A stretch of 64,000 nt of DNA from NIC37A-2 sp050289625. GTDB lineage: Bacteria > Myxococcota_A > Polyangia > Polyangiales > Polyangiaceae. Positions 41,602-50,965 of this stretch are shown in pieces. Location: positions 1-64,000 of the forward strand of contig JBNKGC010000003.1 of assembly GCA_050289625.1 (NCBI GenBank). The letters run 5' to 3'. The position numbers were made by a program, and so were the translations under genes. The notes beneath the pieces were generated by a model, which made no database searches, had not been told where the DNA came from, and worked only from the letters and a program-made list of their open reading frames with translations. The stretch's first letter is position 1. The number at the start of each line of letters is the position of its first letter.

Positions 41602-42558
41602 GTGACCAGGTTTCGTCTAACTTTCGACGAGGTTTCTGCCCGCGGCAATCCGCGGCGGGCGCTATACCTCGAAGTGGCTGCCCTCTCGAAGGCGTACGGC
41701 ACGAGGCGCGCAGTGGATAACATCCACCTCGAAGTCGCGGCCGGCGCGTGCGTCGGTCTTCTTGGACCCAACGGCGCCGGGAAAAGCACGACTTTGATGA
41801 TGCTCGCCGGCGTCTTGAGGCCCGACTCGGGCTCGATTCGCCTCGGTGACGACGTCGACCCAACGCAACCGAAGGTGAGGCGCCGCGTGGGGTTCGTGCC
41901 GCAGAGCATCGCTTTGTACCCGGAGCTCTCGGCACGGGAAAACCTCCGCATCTTCGGAAGGCTGCATGGAGTGCCGCGCAGAACTCTCGCCGCGCGCATG
42001 GACTCCGCGCTCGAGCTCGCCGCCCTGACAGATCGGGCCGATCAGCGCGTGGGAACGTTCTCCGGCGGGATGCAGAGACGACTCAACTTAGCCTGCGCCA
42101 CGTTGCACGAGCCCGACCTCCTATTGCTCGACGAACCCACGGTCGGTGTCGATCCACACTCGCGAGCGCATCTCTTCGATTGCATCGAGGCTCTCCGCGC
42201 TCGCGGAGTCACCCTCGTGTACTCCACTCACTACATGGAAGAAGCAGAACGGCTCTGCGACCAGATCGTCATCATGGACGAGGGTCGGTTGCTCGCCCAC
42301 GGGACCGCGAGGTCCTTGGTGAATCGCTACGCTTCCGGTTTCCAAGTCGAGGTCGACGTCACCTTTGGGACGCGAATCCGGGGGACGACCGCGCTGGCGC
42401 CGATAAACGAAAGGCGCAGGTTCGAGTGCGAGCACGCCGACGAGGTGGTGGAAAAGCTGAGTGCGCTCGGAGGAAAACTGAGCGCGCTCCGAGTGAGCCG
42501 TCCCGATCTGGAGGACGTGTTCTTGAGCCTGACGGGCAGGAGGCTGCGAGACGGATGA
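41602..42558 (+). CDS. ABC transporter ATP-binding protein
   Basis: A 318-residue ABC-2-type exporter ATPase. The Walker A is GPNGAGKSTT (about residues 53-62), the signature is FSGGMQRRLNLA, and the Walker B is LLLLDEPTVGVD. A His switch follows in VYSTHYMEEAE, and a C-terminal regulatory region resembles DrrA-type exporters. Start GTG 41602 lies 57 bases from the crtY GTG/ATG on the opposite strand. It overlaps the next gene by four bases (ATGA), so both form one exporter. The divergent location suggests joint control with the carotenoid operon. Confidence 0.93.
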   Translation: MTRFRLTFDEVSARGNPRRALYLEVAALSKAYGTRRAVDNIHLEVAAGACVGLLGPNGAGKSTTLMMLAGVLRPDSGSIRLGDDVDPTQPKVRRRVGFVPQSIALYPELSARENLRIFGRLHGVPRRTLAARMDSALELAALTDRADQRVGTFSGGMQRRLNLACATLHEPDLLLLDEPTVGVDPHSRAHLFDCIEALRARGVTLVYSTHYMEEAERLCDQIVIMDEGRLLAHGTARSLVNRYASGFQVEVDVTFGTRIRGTTALAPINERRRFECEHADEVVEKLSALGGKLSALRVSRPDLEDVFLSLTGRRLRDG

Positions 42559-43634
42559 ACACGATTCTTTTCCTCGCCATGAAGGATCTCCGCCTCCTCC
42601 TCCGCGATCGAGTCGCGCTATTCTGGGTGCTCGGGTTCCCTCTACTCTTCGCCCTGTTCCTCGGCGCGGTCGTGCGAGCCGGGCTTGCGGGGGATCAGGC
42701 TCCCCTGCTGATCCCCATCGTCGACCGCGCGCAGACGCCGGCTTCCGAGGAGTTCGCACGTCGCCTGGCCGAGTCACCGCGCATCGAAATCCTGCCCCTC
42801 GGCCTCAGCGAGGCAAAGGATGCCGTCCGCCGCTCCGAGGCGGTGGCCTACGTCACCCTCGAGGGGAGCGAGCTGCCCCTTCGAGTCGAGCTCGGGGTCG
42901 ATCCAACCCGGGAAGTGGTGGGCGCCTTCGTGCAGAGTCAGCTCAGCAAGGCAAACCTGCCCGACGGCGCAGCGGCACCGCCGAGCATCGGTCGAGACGA
43001 AAGCGTCGTGCAAACGGCGGTCGGCAAGGGCGTCCGGAGTGCCAGCGACTACGTCTTTCCTGCCGCCGTGCTCTGGGGACTGATCGGCTGCGCCGCGTGC
43101 TTCGCCGTCTCCATGGTGACCGAGCGTGTGCGCGGCACCTTCCTCCGACTTGCCGCTGCGCCAATCCACAGGTCAGCCATCCTCGGCGGCAAGGCTCTCG
43201 CCTGCGTCATGTCCTGTCTCACCGTGAGTGCGCTTCTTGCTCTGGGCGGTGCGCTGGTCTTCGACATCGAAGTTTCTCGTCCGGACAAGCTTCTCGTTGC
43301 CCTACTCAGCGCGGCACTGTGCTTCGCGGGCATCACGATGCTCCTCAGTCTGTGGGGCCGAAGCGAACAGGCCGTGGCTGGGGCGGGATGGGGAACCTTG
43401 ATCGTCATGGCAATGCTCGGCGGCGCGATGGTGCCACTCAGCATGATGCCCGACTGGCTTCTCCCGTGGACGCATCTGAGCCCGGTGAAGTGGAGCATCG
43501 TGGCGCTCGAAGGCGCCCTTTGGCGCGATTTCACCTATTCGGAGCTGGCCCTTCCCTGCGCCCTCCTGGTTGCCGTAGGCGGCGCTGGGTTCGCAGCGGG
43601 CTTGGGCGTCCTCTCCCGATCGCGAGCCTCATGA
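42555..43634 (+). CDS. ABC-2 type transporter permease
   Basis: A 359-residue membrane protein with one N-terminal helix, a periplasmic domain of about 150 residues, and five C-terminal helices. This is the layout of ABC-2 permeases with a large extracellular loop (YhgE/DrrB-like). The N-terminal helix FWVLGFPLLFALFLGAVV and the C-terminal VTERVRGTFLRLAAAPI patch are typical. ATG 42555 overlaps the ATPase stop. It is the partner of the upstream ATPase and exports an unknown, probably lipophilic, substrate. Confidence 0.9.
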   Translation: MNTILFLAMKDLRLLLRDRVALFWVLGFPLLFALFLGAVVRAGLAGDQAPLLIPIVDRAQTPASEEFARRLAESPRIEILPLGLSEAKDAVRRSEAVAYVTLEGSELPLRVELGVDPTREVVGAFVQSQLSKANLPDGAAAPPSIGRDESVVQTAVGKGVRSASDYVFPAAVLWGLIGCAACFAVSMVTERVRGTFLRLAAAPIHRSAILGGKALACVMSCLTVSALLALGGALVFDIEVSRPDKLLVALLSAALCFAGITMLLSLWGRSEQAVAGAGWGTLIVMAMLGGAMVPLSMMPDWLLPWTHLSPVKWSIVALEGALWRDFTYSELALPCALLVAVGGAGFAAGLGVLSRSRAS

Positions 43635-44446
43635 TGACCCCAGCGATGAAGTGGGTCGCAGGCCTCGCCGTGATCCTGAGCAGCCTTCAGGCGCTTTCGT
43701 GTGGTGGAAGCCAGAACGAAGCCGTCGTTTCGAGCGGCGCTTCGAGCACCCGCCTCCTCCCCGAACCCGCACGCACTTCGTCCCCCTCCCCCGCCGATGA
43801 ACCCGACGCACGCATCGAGTGCGATCGCGTGGTCGACGACTTCTCCGAAAGTTCCCTCAGTGCCTTTCCCACCGGTTGGGAGACCCGTGATTCCGACAAC
43901 CTTCCGCTCGCAAGGCGCGAGAAGGCCTTCGTCATCGTCGAGACGGACGGGCGCAGGGCACTGCGCATGCGAACGGCGAGCGAGCCGATCACGATTGGAC
44001 GAGGTGTCGAAGCCTGGAACCTGGACGAGTACCCCTACCTTTCCTGGCACTGGAAGGTCGCGCGGCTCGATGTCCGCTCCGCCGATGAGGCAACCGACGG
44101 TCCAGCCGTCACACTGAAGGTCGTGTGGCTGGTGGGGCTGCCCTTCGTCGTTCGGCAGATCGACTACGCCTGGAGCCCCACGCTTTCGACCGGCACTCGT
44201 CGCTCTTCGCGCTTTTCCCACGACCAGATGGTCGTACTCGACTCGGGACCCAAGGACTTGGGCACCTGGAAAGTCGCGCGCGTCGACCTGCGACGACACC
44301 ACCTGGAATTCTTCGACCTCGAGGACAGCGAAGCTCCCACCGGAATCGCGCTGACCACGAACGCAACGAACGAGCAGGGCCACGTGGAGGCGTTTTTCTC
44401 GGACTTTCGCCTTTGCCGCCCCATCACTGGACCGGAGGATTCATGA
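43631..44446 (+). CDS. DUF3047 lipoprotein
   Basis: A 271-residue exported lipoprotein with lipobox SLQALSCGG. Its C-terminal 200 residues match the DUF3047 pattern: YPYLSWHWKVARLDVRSADE, then RFSHDQMVVLDSG and RVDLRRHHLEFFD. DUF3047 proteins are beta-rich exported proteins without a known reaction. Here the gene overlaps both neighbours (ATGA at each junction), so it is tied to the ABC exporter and the glycosyltransferase. A role in receiving or transporting the exported product across the periplasm is inference. Confidence 0.88.
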   Translation: MMTPAMKWVAGLAVILSSLQALSCGGSQNEAVVSSGASSTRLLPEPARTSSPSPADEPDARIECDRVVDDFSESSLSAFPTGWETRDSDNLPLARREKAFVIVETDGRRALRMRTASEPITIGRGVEAWNLDEYPYLSWHWKVARLDVRSADEATDGPAVTLKVVWLVGLPFVVRQIDYAWSPTLSTGTRRSSRFSHDQMVVLDSGPKDLGTWKVARVDLRRHHLEFFDLEDSEAPTGIALTTNATNEQGHVEAFFSDFRLCRPITGPEDS

Positions 44447-45666
44447 CCCCACCTCGCCGAAAAATCCTGTTCGTCTCGGAGAACGTCACGCTCGCTCAAG
44501 TGGTGCGCCTCGTGGTTTTGGCGGGGAGTCTGGATCCGGAGCGCTACGACGTTCACTTCGCCGCGAGCGAGTTTCCTCCCTTCGTGTTTGCGGGAAGGCG
44601 CTTCGAGCAACACTCCCTTTTCACCATCGACAAGGACGTCGTCTTCAAAGCTCTCGCGGCAGGCAAGCGCATCTACGAAGAACGAACACTGGAGCGTTAC
44701 GTCGAAGCCGAGCTCAGCCTGTTCGATCGCGTTCAGCCCGACCTCGTGGTGGGTGACTTCCGTTTGTCGCTCGCCACGAGCACAGCCGTCGCCAGAGTGC
44801 ACCACGCCACGCTCATCAACGCCTATTGGAGCCCTTTCGCGGTGCGACAGGAGTTCCCCGTACCAGACCACCCCATCGTGAAGCTCTTGGGGGAACGGAT
44901 GACCACCAAGTACTTCCCCGTGGCAATGCCGAAGGTCTTTTCCCACTTCGCCAGCCCGGTCAATCGGCTCAGGCGCAAGCATGGTCTTCCGGCCATCGGA
45001 AGTCTGCTCGAGGTCCTCACTCACGGAGATCACACTCTCTACGTGGACACGCCAAGCCTCGTCCCCGTCGAGAACGCGCCGGAGACCCACCGCTTCTTGG
45101 GCCCGGTCATCTGGTCCCCCGATCTCCCCCTCGATCCGAAGATCGCCGAGCGACCGCAAGGGCGTCCCCTCATCTACGTCACGCTGGGCTCGTCCGGCTC
45201 CCTCGACGTCCTGCCCTTGGTCATCGACGCCCTGGCGGATCTCCCGGTTGACGTGGTCCTTTCGACACTCGGGCGATTTTGCGAGCGAAGCCTGCCACCC
45301 CACTTCTCCGTTCATTCGTTGGTACCCGGAGACCAGGTGGCCCGACGGGCGGCGCTCGTGATCTCGAACGGAGGAAGCACCACGTCGTACCAAGCGCTCG
45401 CGGAAGGAACTCCCGTCATCGGTCTACCATCGAACCTCGATCAGTACCTGGCGATGACGCACATGGCGAAGACCGGTGCAGCCGCCCTGGTTCGAGCGCG
45501 GACTGCAACAACCCGCCAGATCCGCGACGAGGTCGTGAAGCTGCTCGACGACCCCGGAGCAAAGCGAGCCGCCGAAGGAGTTCGAGACGATTTTTCGACC
45601 CACGACAGCGCACGCGCGTTCCGCCAGTTCGTCGAGCATCTGGACACGACGCGGCGCGCCGCTTGA
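44443..45666 (+). CDS. UGT/MGT-family glycosyltransferase (CrtX-like position)
   Basis: A 407-residue GT-B glycosyltransferase. The N-terminal half begins KILFVSENVTLAQVVRLVVL, and the C-terminal nucleotide-sugar site has ISNGGSTTSYQALAEGTPVIGLP, equivalent to the MGT/UGT signature, with LVPGDQVARRAALV upstream. GGAGG lies at -9 from ATG 44443. Enzymes of this family glycosylate small lipophilic molecules, including carotenoids (CrtX). Its location divergent from the crt operon and behind an exporter makes a carotenoid or related lipid the best guess. However, no carotenoid hydroxylase is recognisable, so the acceptor is uncertain. Confidence 0.9.
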   Translation: MTPPRRKILFVSENVTLAQVVRLVVLAGSLDPERYDVHFAASEFPPFVFAGRRFEQHSLFTIDKDVVFKALAAGKRIYEERTLERYVEAELSLFDRVQPDLVVGDFRLSLATSTAVARVHHATLINAYWSPFAVRQEFPVPDHPIVKLLGERMTTKYFPVAMPKVFSHFASPVNRLRRKHGLPAIGSLLEVLTHGDHTLYVDTPSLVPVENAPETHRFLGPVIWSPDLPLDPKIAERPQGRPLIYVTLGSSGSLDVLPLVIDALADLPVDVVLSTLGRFCERSLPPHFSVHSLVPGDQVARRAALVISNGGSTTSYQALAEGTPVIGLPSNLDQYLAMTHMAKTGAAALVRARTATTRQIRDEVVKLLDDPGAKRAAEGVRDDFSTHDSARAFRQFVEHLDTTRRAA

Positions 45667-45797
45667 CAGCGGCTCGGCGCCCGACCACGACGCTCCCGCG
45701 AATTTCGGCCTCGGGATCCGTTAGCAAACGCCCGGGAATCGCGTGCGAGGCCGACGATGAGCAAACGCCCCGCGCCGGCGGTCGTATAGTAGGTGTC

Positions 45798-47426
45798 ATG
45801 GGTCAGGTACACGGGGGTCGCTTGGTCGCGCAGGCCCTGCGGCGACAGGGGATCGAACACGTCTTCACTCTCTGCGGTGGCCACATTCAGGCCATCTACG
45901 ATGGGTGTCTCGACGAGAACATCCGCGTCATCGACGTTCGCCACGAGCAGACGGCGGGCCACGCCGCCGACGGGTATGCGCGAGTCACTGGAAAGCCTGG
46001 TGTCTGCTTGGTGACCGCTGGCCCCGGCATCACCGATACAGTCACGGCGCTCGCGAACGCACACCGAGCTGGCGTGCCCCTGGTCTGCATCGGCGGTGCC
46101 GGTCCACGGGCGTTGAGCCACATGGGGTCCCTCCAAGACATGGACTCCGTGACCTTGATGCGCCCTGTTTCCAAATGGTCCGTTCAGGTGCCCGAGACGG
46201 CGCGACTGAAGGAGTACGTCGAGGCGGCGTTTCGCATCGCTCGGGCAGACCTCCCAGGGCCCGTCTACTTGGAGGTCCCTCTCGATCTACTCATGGGCTA
46301 CGCCGACGACCGCGACCCACCGACCACGCCCATGGCCGCACCGCGCCCGGCTGGTGATCCGCGCATGATCGAGCGTGCCGCCGAACTTCTCGAACGAGCG
46401 GAGCGTCCAGCCTTCTTGATCGGCAGCCAAATCCGGTGGTCCCCCGAGCGGGAAGTCATCAAGAAGGCAGCCAACGCCTACCGGGTCCCTTTCTTCCTGA
46501 GCGGGATGGCGCGCGGCGCGCTTCGCTCGGCTCACCCCTGTCGTTTCGCCCGCGTCCGCAGACACGTCCTGAAAAGCGCCGATCTCGTGTTCGTCTTCGG
46601 CACCCCCTTCGATTTTCGGGTCGATTACGGGCGCGCCGGCACCTGGAACCCCTCGGGAAAAGTCGTCCAGGTCGACCTCGATGGCTCGGAGCTCGGTCGC
46701 AATCGCGCCGTCGACGTCGCCATCCACGGCGACACGGGGCTCGTTCTCTCGCAACTCCTCCAGGTTTTGCCCGAAAAGAAGGCGCCAAGTTGGCTCGCGG
46801 AGTTGCGCCGAGAGGAGGACGAGAAACTCGCCAAAATGCACGAGGAAATCGAGAGCACGTCGAACCCGCCGAACCCGCTGCGGGTGTGTGCCGCCATCAA
46901 CGAACGGCTGCGCAGCAACGACATCGTGATCGGAGACGGCGGCGACTTCGTCGCCACCGCCGCGAACGTGATTGGCATCGAGTGGCCCCAGCTGTGGATG
47001 GACCCGGGGCCACTCGGTACCCTCGGCATCGGCCCGGGCTACGCGATGGCTGCAGCCCTCGAACGGTCGGACTCACGGGTCGTGATCGTGTTCGGGGACG
47101 GCTCGTTCGGACTGCATGCAATGGAATTCGAAGCCATGGTGCGCCAAAAGATCCCCGTCGTGGCCGTCATCGGCAACGATGCCGGGTGGACGCAGATCCG
47201 TCGTGGTCAGGTTCAGCTCTACGGAGAAGAGCGAGCCGTCGCGACGGGGCTGGCCTACACGCGCTACGACCAGGTCGTCGAGGCGATCGGCGGGCGAGGC
47301 TTTTGGGTCGAGACCGTCGACCAGCTGGGGCCTGCCCTCGACGCGGCGTTTTCGAGCGATGTTGCGTCGTGCGTCAACGTAAAGCTCGGAGCCAGCGATT
47401 TCCGCAAGGGTGCCATCAGCGTTTAG
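45798..47426 (+). CDS. thiamine diphosphate-dependent enzyme, acetolactate synthase large-subunit-like
   Basis: A 542-residue ThDP-dependent enzyme of the acetolactate synthase/2-hydroxyacyl-CoA lyase group. The cofactor-activating Glu is E50 in VRHEQTAGHAADGYARV. The central domain (about 195-330) and the ThDP site VFGDGSFGLHAMEFEAM with NDAGW follow the family order. Residues for a plastoquinone-type FAD site are not clear. It lies 131 bp downstream of the glycosyltransferase, with no acetolactate regulatory subunit gene nearby, so it may not serve branched-chain amino acid synthesis. Possible reactions include 2-hydroxyacyl-CoA cleavage or carboligation. A hairpin follows. Confidence 0.9.
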   Translation: MGQVHGGRLVAQALRRQGIEHVFTLCGGHIQAIYDGCLDENIRVIDVRHEQTAGHAADGYARVTGKPGVCLVTAGPGITDTVTALANAHRAGVPLVCIGGAGPRALSHMGSLQDMDSVTLMRPVSKWSVQVPETARLKEYVEAAFRIARADLPGPVYLEVPLDLLMGYADDRDPPTTPMAAPRPAGDPRMIERAAELLERAERPAFLIGSQIRWSPEREVIKKAANAYRVPFFLSGMARGALRSAHPCRFARVRRHVLKSADLVFVFGTPFDFRVDYGRAGTWNPSGKVVQVDLDGSELGRNRAVDVAIHGDTGLVLSQLLQVLPEKKAPSWLAELRREEDEKLAKMHEEIESTSNPPNPLRVCAAINERLRSNDIVIGDGGDFVATAANVIGIEWPQLWMDPGPLGTLGIGPGYAMAAALERSDSRVVIVFGDGSFGLHAMEFEAMVRQKIPVVAVIGNDAGWTQIRRGQVQLYGEERAVATGLAYTRYDQVVEAIGGRGFWVETVDQLGPALDAAFSSDVASCVNVKLGASDFRKGAISV

Positions 47427-47432
47427 TTTGCA

Positions 47433-47452
47433 GGGGGGCGGACCCGCCCCCC
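47433..47452 (+). terminator. hairpin terminator after ThDP enzyme
   Basis: A perfect 8-bp stem (GGGGGGCG with CGCCCCCC) around GACC, starting six bases after the stop codon. A second hairpin (CCGCCGG-GTCT-CCGGCGG, 47492-47509) follows. No strong T-run. Confidence 0.55.
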
Positions 47453-47675
47453 TCGTCGCGGCGAGTGAATCGCCGCTCCTCACCCCACGGTCCGCCGGGT
47501 CTCCGGCGGGTCGCGAGGGGGCTCGCTCCCCGGCGGGGACGCGGCGCCTCGTCACTCCTCAGGCTGCGCCCTCGCGTGTCTCGGTTTGTTCTGAGCTGCG
47601 GACCTCGCCCAATCACCGCGGCCGCGACACCGTGGCTCGACGATGCGGCGATTGGGGCCGGGGGGGCCCCGCGTT

Positions 47676-49511
47676 TCAGCCTCCGCTTCCGCCGCCGCTC
47701 GGAATCGGATTTTGCTCGCGCTCGAGATAACGGAAGATGGTGCGCGGATCGACTCCAAGGTCACGCGCCGTCTGGGTGCGGTTTCCGTTGTTGCGCTCGA
47801 GCACGTCGAGGACGTACCGGCGCTGGAAGTCTTCTTTGGCCTTCTCGAGCGGAACGATGGGCTGCTGCGCTTCAGGCCCGAGATCCAGGTCTTCGGGGCT
47901 CAGGAGGTTCTTGTCGCACAGGACGAGCGCCTTCTTGATACGGTTTTCGAGCTGGCGAATGTTCCCAGGCCAGTTGTACTTGCGGATCGCTCCGAGAGCC
48001 GCCGGGGAGAAGCCCTTCACGGGGCTCGACAGCTCGTCGGCGTACTTGCTGAGCAGCGCTTTGGCGATGATGAACACATCGTCTCCCCGCTCGCGAAGGG
48101 GAGGAAGCCACAGATTCACCACGTTGAGTCGGTAGTAGAGATCTTCCCGGAAGGCCCCGGTGGTGATCATCTCCTCGAGGTTGCGGTTCGTGGCAGCGAC
48201 GATACGAATGTCTAGCTTCTCGGGTCGACTGTCTCCGACGCGGAACACCATGCGTTCCTGAAGCGCGCGAAGGAGTTTCACCTGGAGTTGAGGCGTGAGC
48301 TCTCCGACTTCGTCGAGGAAAAGGGTGCCTTTGTCGGCCTGTTGGAACTTGCCCCCGCGGCTAGCGACCGCGCCGGTGAATGCACCCTTCACGTGACCGA
48401 ACATCTCACTTTCCATGAGATTTTCCGGAATTGCGCCGCAGTTCACGGTAACGAAGGGTCCGTCGACTCGATCGCTGCGCCGGTGAACCTCGCGCGCAAT
48501 GAGCTCTTTGCCCGTCCCGGTTTCCCCCGTGATGAGCACGCTGATGTCCGTCGCGGCCACCTTCTGGAGCTTGCGGAAAACTTCCAGCATGGAGGCGCAC
48601 GCACCGATGATTTCCCCGAAGCGCTTGTCTCCGAGTTCGGCTTCGAGCTTCTCCTTGTCGGCACGAAGGGCCGTCACCAGCATCGCGTTGGTGAGCAGGA
48701 GGGAGGCCTGGCCAGCAAAAATGGTCAACAGATCGAGCTGCTTGCGCTCGAACAGGCTCTTGATCTCGTCGTTGGCGACGTAAAGCGCCCCGATGACCTC
48801 ACCGTGATTGGAGAGCGGAGCGCACATGACACTCGAAAGCTTGAGCGCGATGACGCTCTCGCTCTGACCGAAGGTCGTGTCGGTGAGGGCGTCGCTGACG
48901 ATGACCGGACGCTTCGTCTCGAGCACTTGCCGAACGATGCTGTCGCTGATGCCCTCCCCCTCGCCTGCGATCGCGGAACTTGCGACGTTGCGGGAAGCGC
49001 GCACCTGGATGGTGGGCGCTCCGCCCGATGGATCCGAGTCGACGAGCAACACCATGCCACGCGCCGCGCCGGTGAGCTCGAGCACCGTGTCGAGCAGAGT
49101 CTCGAGCAGTTCGTCGACCGAGCTCGCGGTGGTCAGCCGTTCGCTGAACTCGTGCAAGCGGCGGAACCCCGCGATCTCGCTTCCCGCGCCCGACCCTTCG
49201 CGATGGGGCTGCTCGACAACTTCGCTGAACATGCTGAAGGACAGCTGCGCTTCGCCCAGGGTGATGCGATCACCGTTGCTCAAGCGGACGCGGCGCTTGC
49301 GCTTCCCGTTGATCTGAATTTCTGCGCCGCGGTCCACCTCCTCCAGCTGAAAGTCGCGGCCGTTGAAAACGATCTGCGCATGGTGCTGGTGCACCGTCGC
49401 ATCCGGGATGTGAACGTCGTTGCCGAGGGCCCGACCGAGGGTCGTGACCGGCTTGTGAATGGGTACGAGCTTCGGGGCTCCCTCGGGCGGAAAGTAGCGA
49501 ATCGTCGCCAT
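47676..49511 (-). CDS. FHA-GAF sigma-54-dependent transcriptional activator
   Basis: A 611-residue regulator. Residues about 22-95 are an FHA domain (GRALGNDVHIPDATVHQHHA), which binds phospho-threonine. Residues about 120-285 are a GAF domain. The AAA+ core (about 305-545) has Walker A GETGTGKELIAREV and the GAFTGA loop that contacts sigma-54. The C-terminal Fis-type helix-turn-helix (TQTARDLGVDPRTIFRYLERE) binds DNA. FHA-containing activators linked to Ser/Thr kinases are typical of myxobacteria. The gene sits downstream of the Gly-rich membrane protein gene on the same strand, with 218 bases between. Confidence 0.95.
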   Translation of the reverse strand: MATIRYFPPEGAPKLVPIHKPVTTLGRALGNDVHIPDATVHQHHAQIVFNGRDFQLEEVDRGAEIQINGKRKRRVRLSNGDRITLGEAQLSFSMFSEVVEQPHREGSGAGSEIAGFRRLHEFSERLTTASSVDELLETLLDTVLELTGAARGMVLLVDSDPSGGAPTIQVRASRNVASSAIAGEGEGISDSIVRQVLETKRPVIVSDALTDTTFGQSESVIALKLSSVMCAPLSNHGEVIGALYVANDEIKSLFERKQLDLLTIFAGQASLLLTNAMLVTALRADKEKLEAELGDKRFGEIIGACASMLEVFRKLQKVAATDISVLITGETGTGKELIAREVHRRSDRVDGPFVTVNCGAIPENLMESEMFGHVKGAFTGAVASRGGKFQQADKGTLFLDEVGELTPQLQVKLLRALQERMVFRVGDSRPEKLDIRIVAATNRNLEEMITTGAFREDLYYRLNVVNLWLPPLRERGDDVFIIAKALLSKYADELSSPVKGFSPAALGAIRKYNWPGNIRQLENRIKKALVLCDKNLLSPEDLDLGPEAQQPIVPLEKAKEDFQRRYVLDVLERNNGNRTQTARDLGVDPRTIFRYLEREQNPIPSGGGSGG

Positions 49512-49729
49512 GGGCTTCTACGAGGCTAGTCCCTCGAACCGATCGAATCGAGGGACTACCGCGGTTTCCCGATGCTTCGAGCCCCTCTTCGCGAAAAAGT
49601 TGGCTGAAAGACGTCTCGACCCGGTTGAATGGCCCAGGACCAGGTCTCTCTCATGATTGGGATGCTCGTCCGGCGCGCTGCTTCGCGCACTCCGCCAATC
49701 AACCGCTCCGGTCATCAACCGCGCGGCCC

Positions 49730-50800
49730 TCAGTAGAGCGCGCCACCGAGCTGGAGCCCGAGGCCCCCCCGCAACTGGACGGGCGCGAAGTAGGAGAGCT
49801 CACCGATCGATCCGAGCTTCATGATCTCGGAGCCCTCGCTTCGGGCCGTCGTCGAGCTACTTCCTCCCGATCCGAGCAGCGCACCACCGATGATGCCGAG
49901 AGTCGTCGTGGTTCCGGTGAACAGAAGACCGCGCCGAGCCGGGGGCGAGTCGTCCCCGACGTAAAACAGGTAGATGGGCAACGAAACGGCGGCACCGATC
50001 GCCGCTCCTCCCCACATCCAGCCAATCTGATCGAGGCTCGGCTTGTAGCCCGCCGTCAGCGCACCGGTGGCCAGCACACCCACGTTGAGGCCAATCAGAC
50101 CTCCCAGCGCGGCGTTCTCGTTCGAGTCCCCGAAGTCGTTCGCCGAGTCCGAGGGGCCGTAACCGAACATCGCACCCACGGCGGCTCCCCAGATGGCGCC
50201 GCTCGACACGAGTAGGCCACTCTCCGCGGGCGGTTCCAGGTAGTAACCCGCTGCGTAGCCAGTCGCGGCACCTAGCGTCGAACCGATCGCGACGCTGCGC
50301 GTGAGTTCGCGAAAGCCCCACGCGTCTTCGTCCTTTTCAGAAGCGTGCTGCAAGGCGACCAGCCCGACCGCATTCCCCGTGCCGATCACCATGCCGGTCG
50401 TGACCGACATGGGTAGACCGGCGTCCATCTTCGGCCGGTCGAGAAAGAACACTCCGGCCGGGGCCGCCACAGCGAGCACCGCGGGGGCGATCGCATAGAT
50501 GCCCGGATCTTCCACACCAGACTCGGTGGAGATCCAGATCCCCATCCCGGCACCGTAGGCCGCCGCGACACCGTAGAGTTGCCCGATTTCCCACGGCTCG
50601 CGGACGCGCTGCACGCGCTGGGGAGGGTAACCGGGTTGCTGGTAGCCGGTTGGATAGCCGGGCTGCTGGTACCCGGGTTGTTGGTAGCCCGGCTGTTGAT
50701 ACCCGGGCTGCGGCTGACCGTACCCGGGAGGAGCCTGTGCACCCGCCGGAGGAGCGGCGGTGAGAACAGCGCCGAGGGCGACTGCAAAACGAAGATTCAT
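49730..50800 (-). CDS. Gly-rich membrane protein with PGYQQ repeats
   Basis: A 356-residue exported protein with a signal peptide (FAVALGAVLTAAPPAGAQA) and a low-complexity PGYQQ repeat at about residues 28-65. The remainder is rich in Gly/Ala hydrophobic segments and Gly-zipper-like stretches (GSTLGAATGYAAGYY, GAAIGAAVSLPIYLF). It is probably embedded in the outer membrane or envelope. The repeats resemble the Pro/Tyr/Gln-rich leaders of other myxobacterial surface proteins. GTG at 50803 directly precedes the ATG at 50800. Function unknown. Confidence 0.72.
   Translation of the reverse strand: MNLRFAVALGAVLTAAPPAGAQAPPGYGQPQPGYQQPGYQQPGYQQPGYPTGYQQPGYPPQRVQRVREPWEIGQLYGVAAAYGAGMGIWISTESGVEDPGIYAIAPAVLAVAAPAGVFFLDRPKMDAGLPMSVTTGMVIGTGNAVGLVALQHASEKDEDAWGFRELTRSVAIGSTLGAATGYAAGYYLEPPAESGLLVSSGAIWGAAVGAMFGYGPSDSANDFGDSNENAALGGLIGLNVGVLATGALTAGYKPSLDQIGWMWGGAAIGAAVSLPIYLFYVGDDSPPARRGLLFTGTTTTLGIIGGALLGSGGSSSTTARSEGSEIMKLGSIGELSYFAPVQLRGGLGLQLGGALY
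50630..50725 (-). repeat. 15-bp repeats encoding PGYQQ
   Basis: About five imperfect 15-bp units encode the Pro-Gly-Tyr-Gln-Gln repeat in the N-terminal leader of the Gly-rich membrane protein. Confidence 0.75.
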
Positions 50801-50965
50801 CACGGCGATGGTACTACAGCGGTGACCACTTTCGCTGATCCCCCTTCGCGTTTCCGGCCGCCCGGCTGGCGACTCCGAGCAGACCGGTGTTCAGCGCTTC
50901 CTGGCGGTGGTTTGGGGCACTGGCGGCGGTTTGGGGCAAGGGGGACCCAACGAAGAACTGACGGC

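Noticed and set aside
40370..41935. N-terminal extension of crtE to an 867-codon frame
   Set aside because: The extra 520 codons are antisense-like, Arg/Ser/Gly-rich and overlap crtY completely; the ATG at 40369 overlaps the crtY stop as ATGA.
45279..45797. Upstream extension of the ThDP enzyme
   Set aside because: It overlaps the glycosyltransferase, and the cofactor-binding Glu lies 50 residues from ATG 45798 as in the family.
49518..49718. 66-codon minus-strand frame upstream of the FHA regulator
   Set aside because: No coding bias and no signal peptide or domain; more likely untranslated leader.
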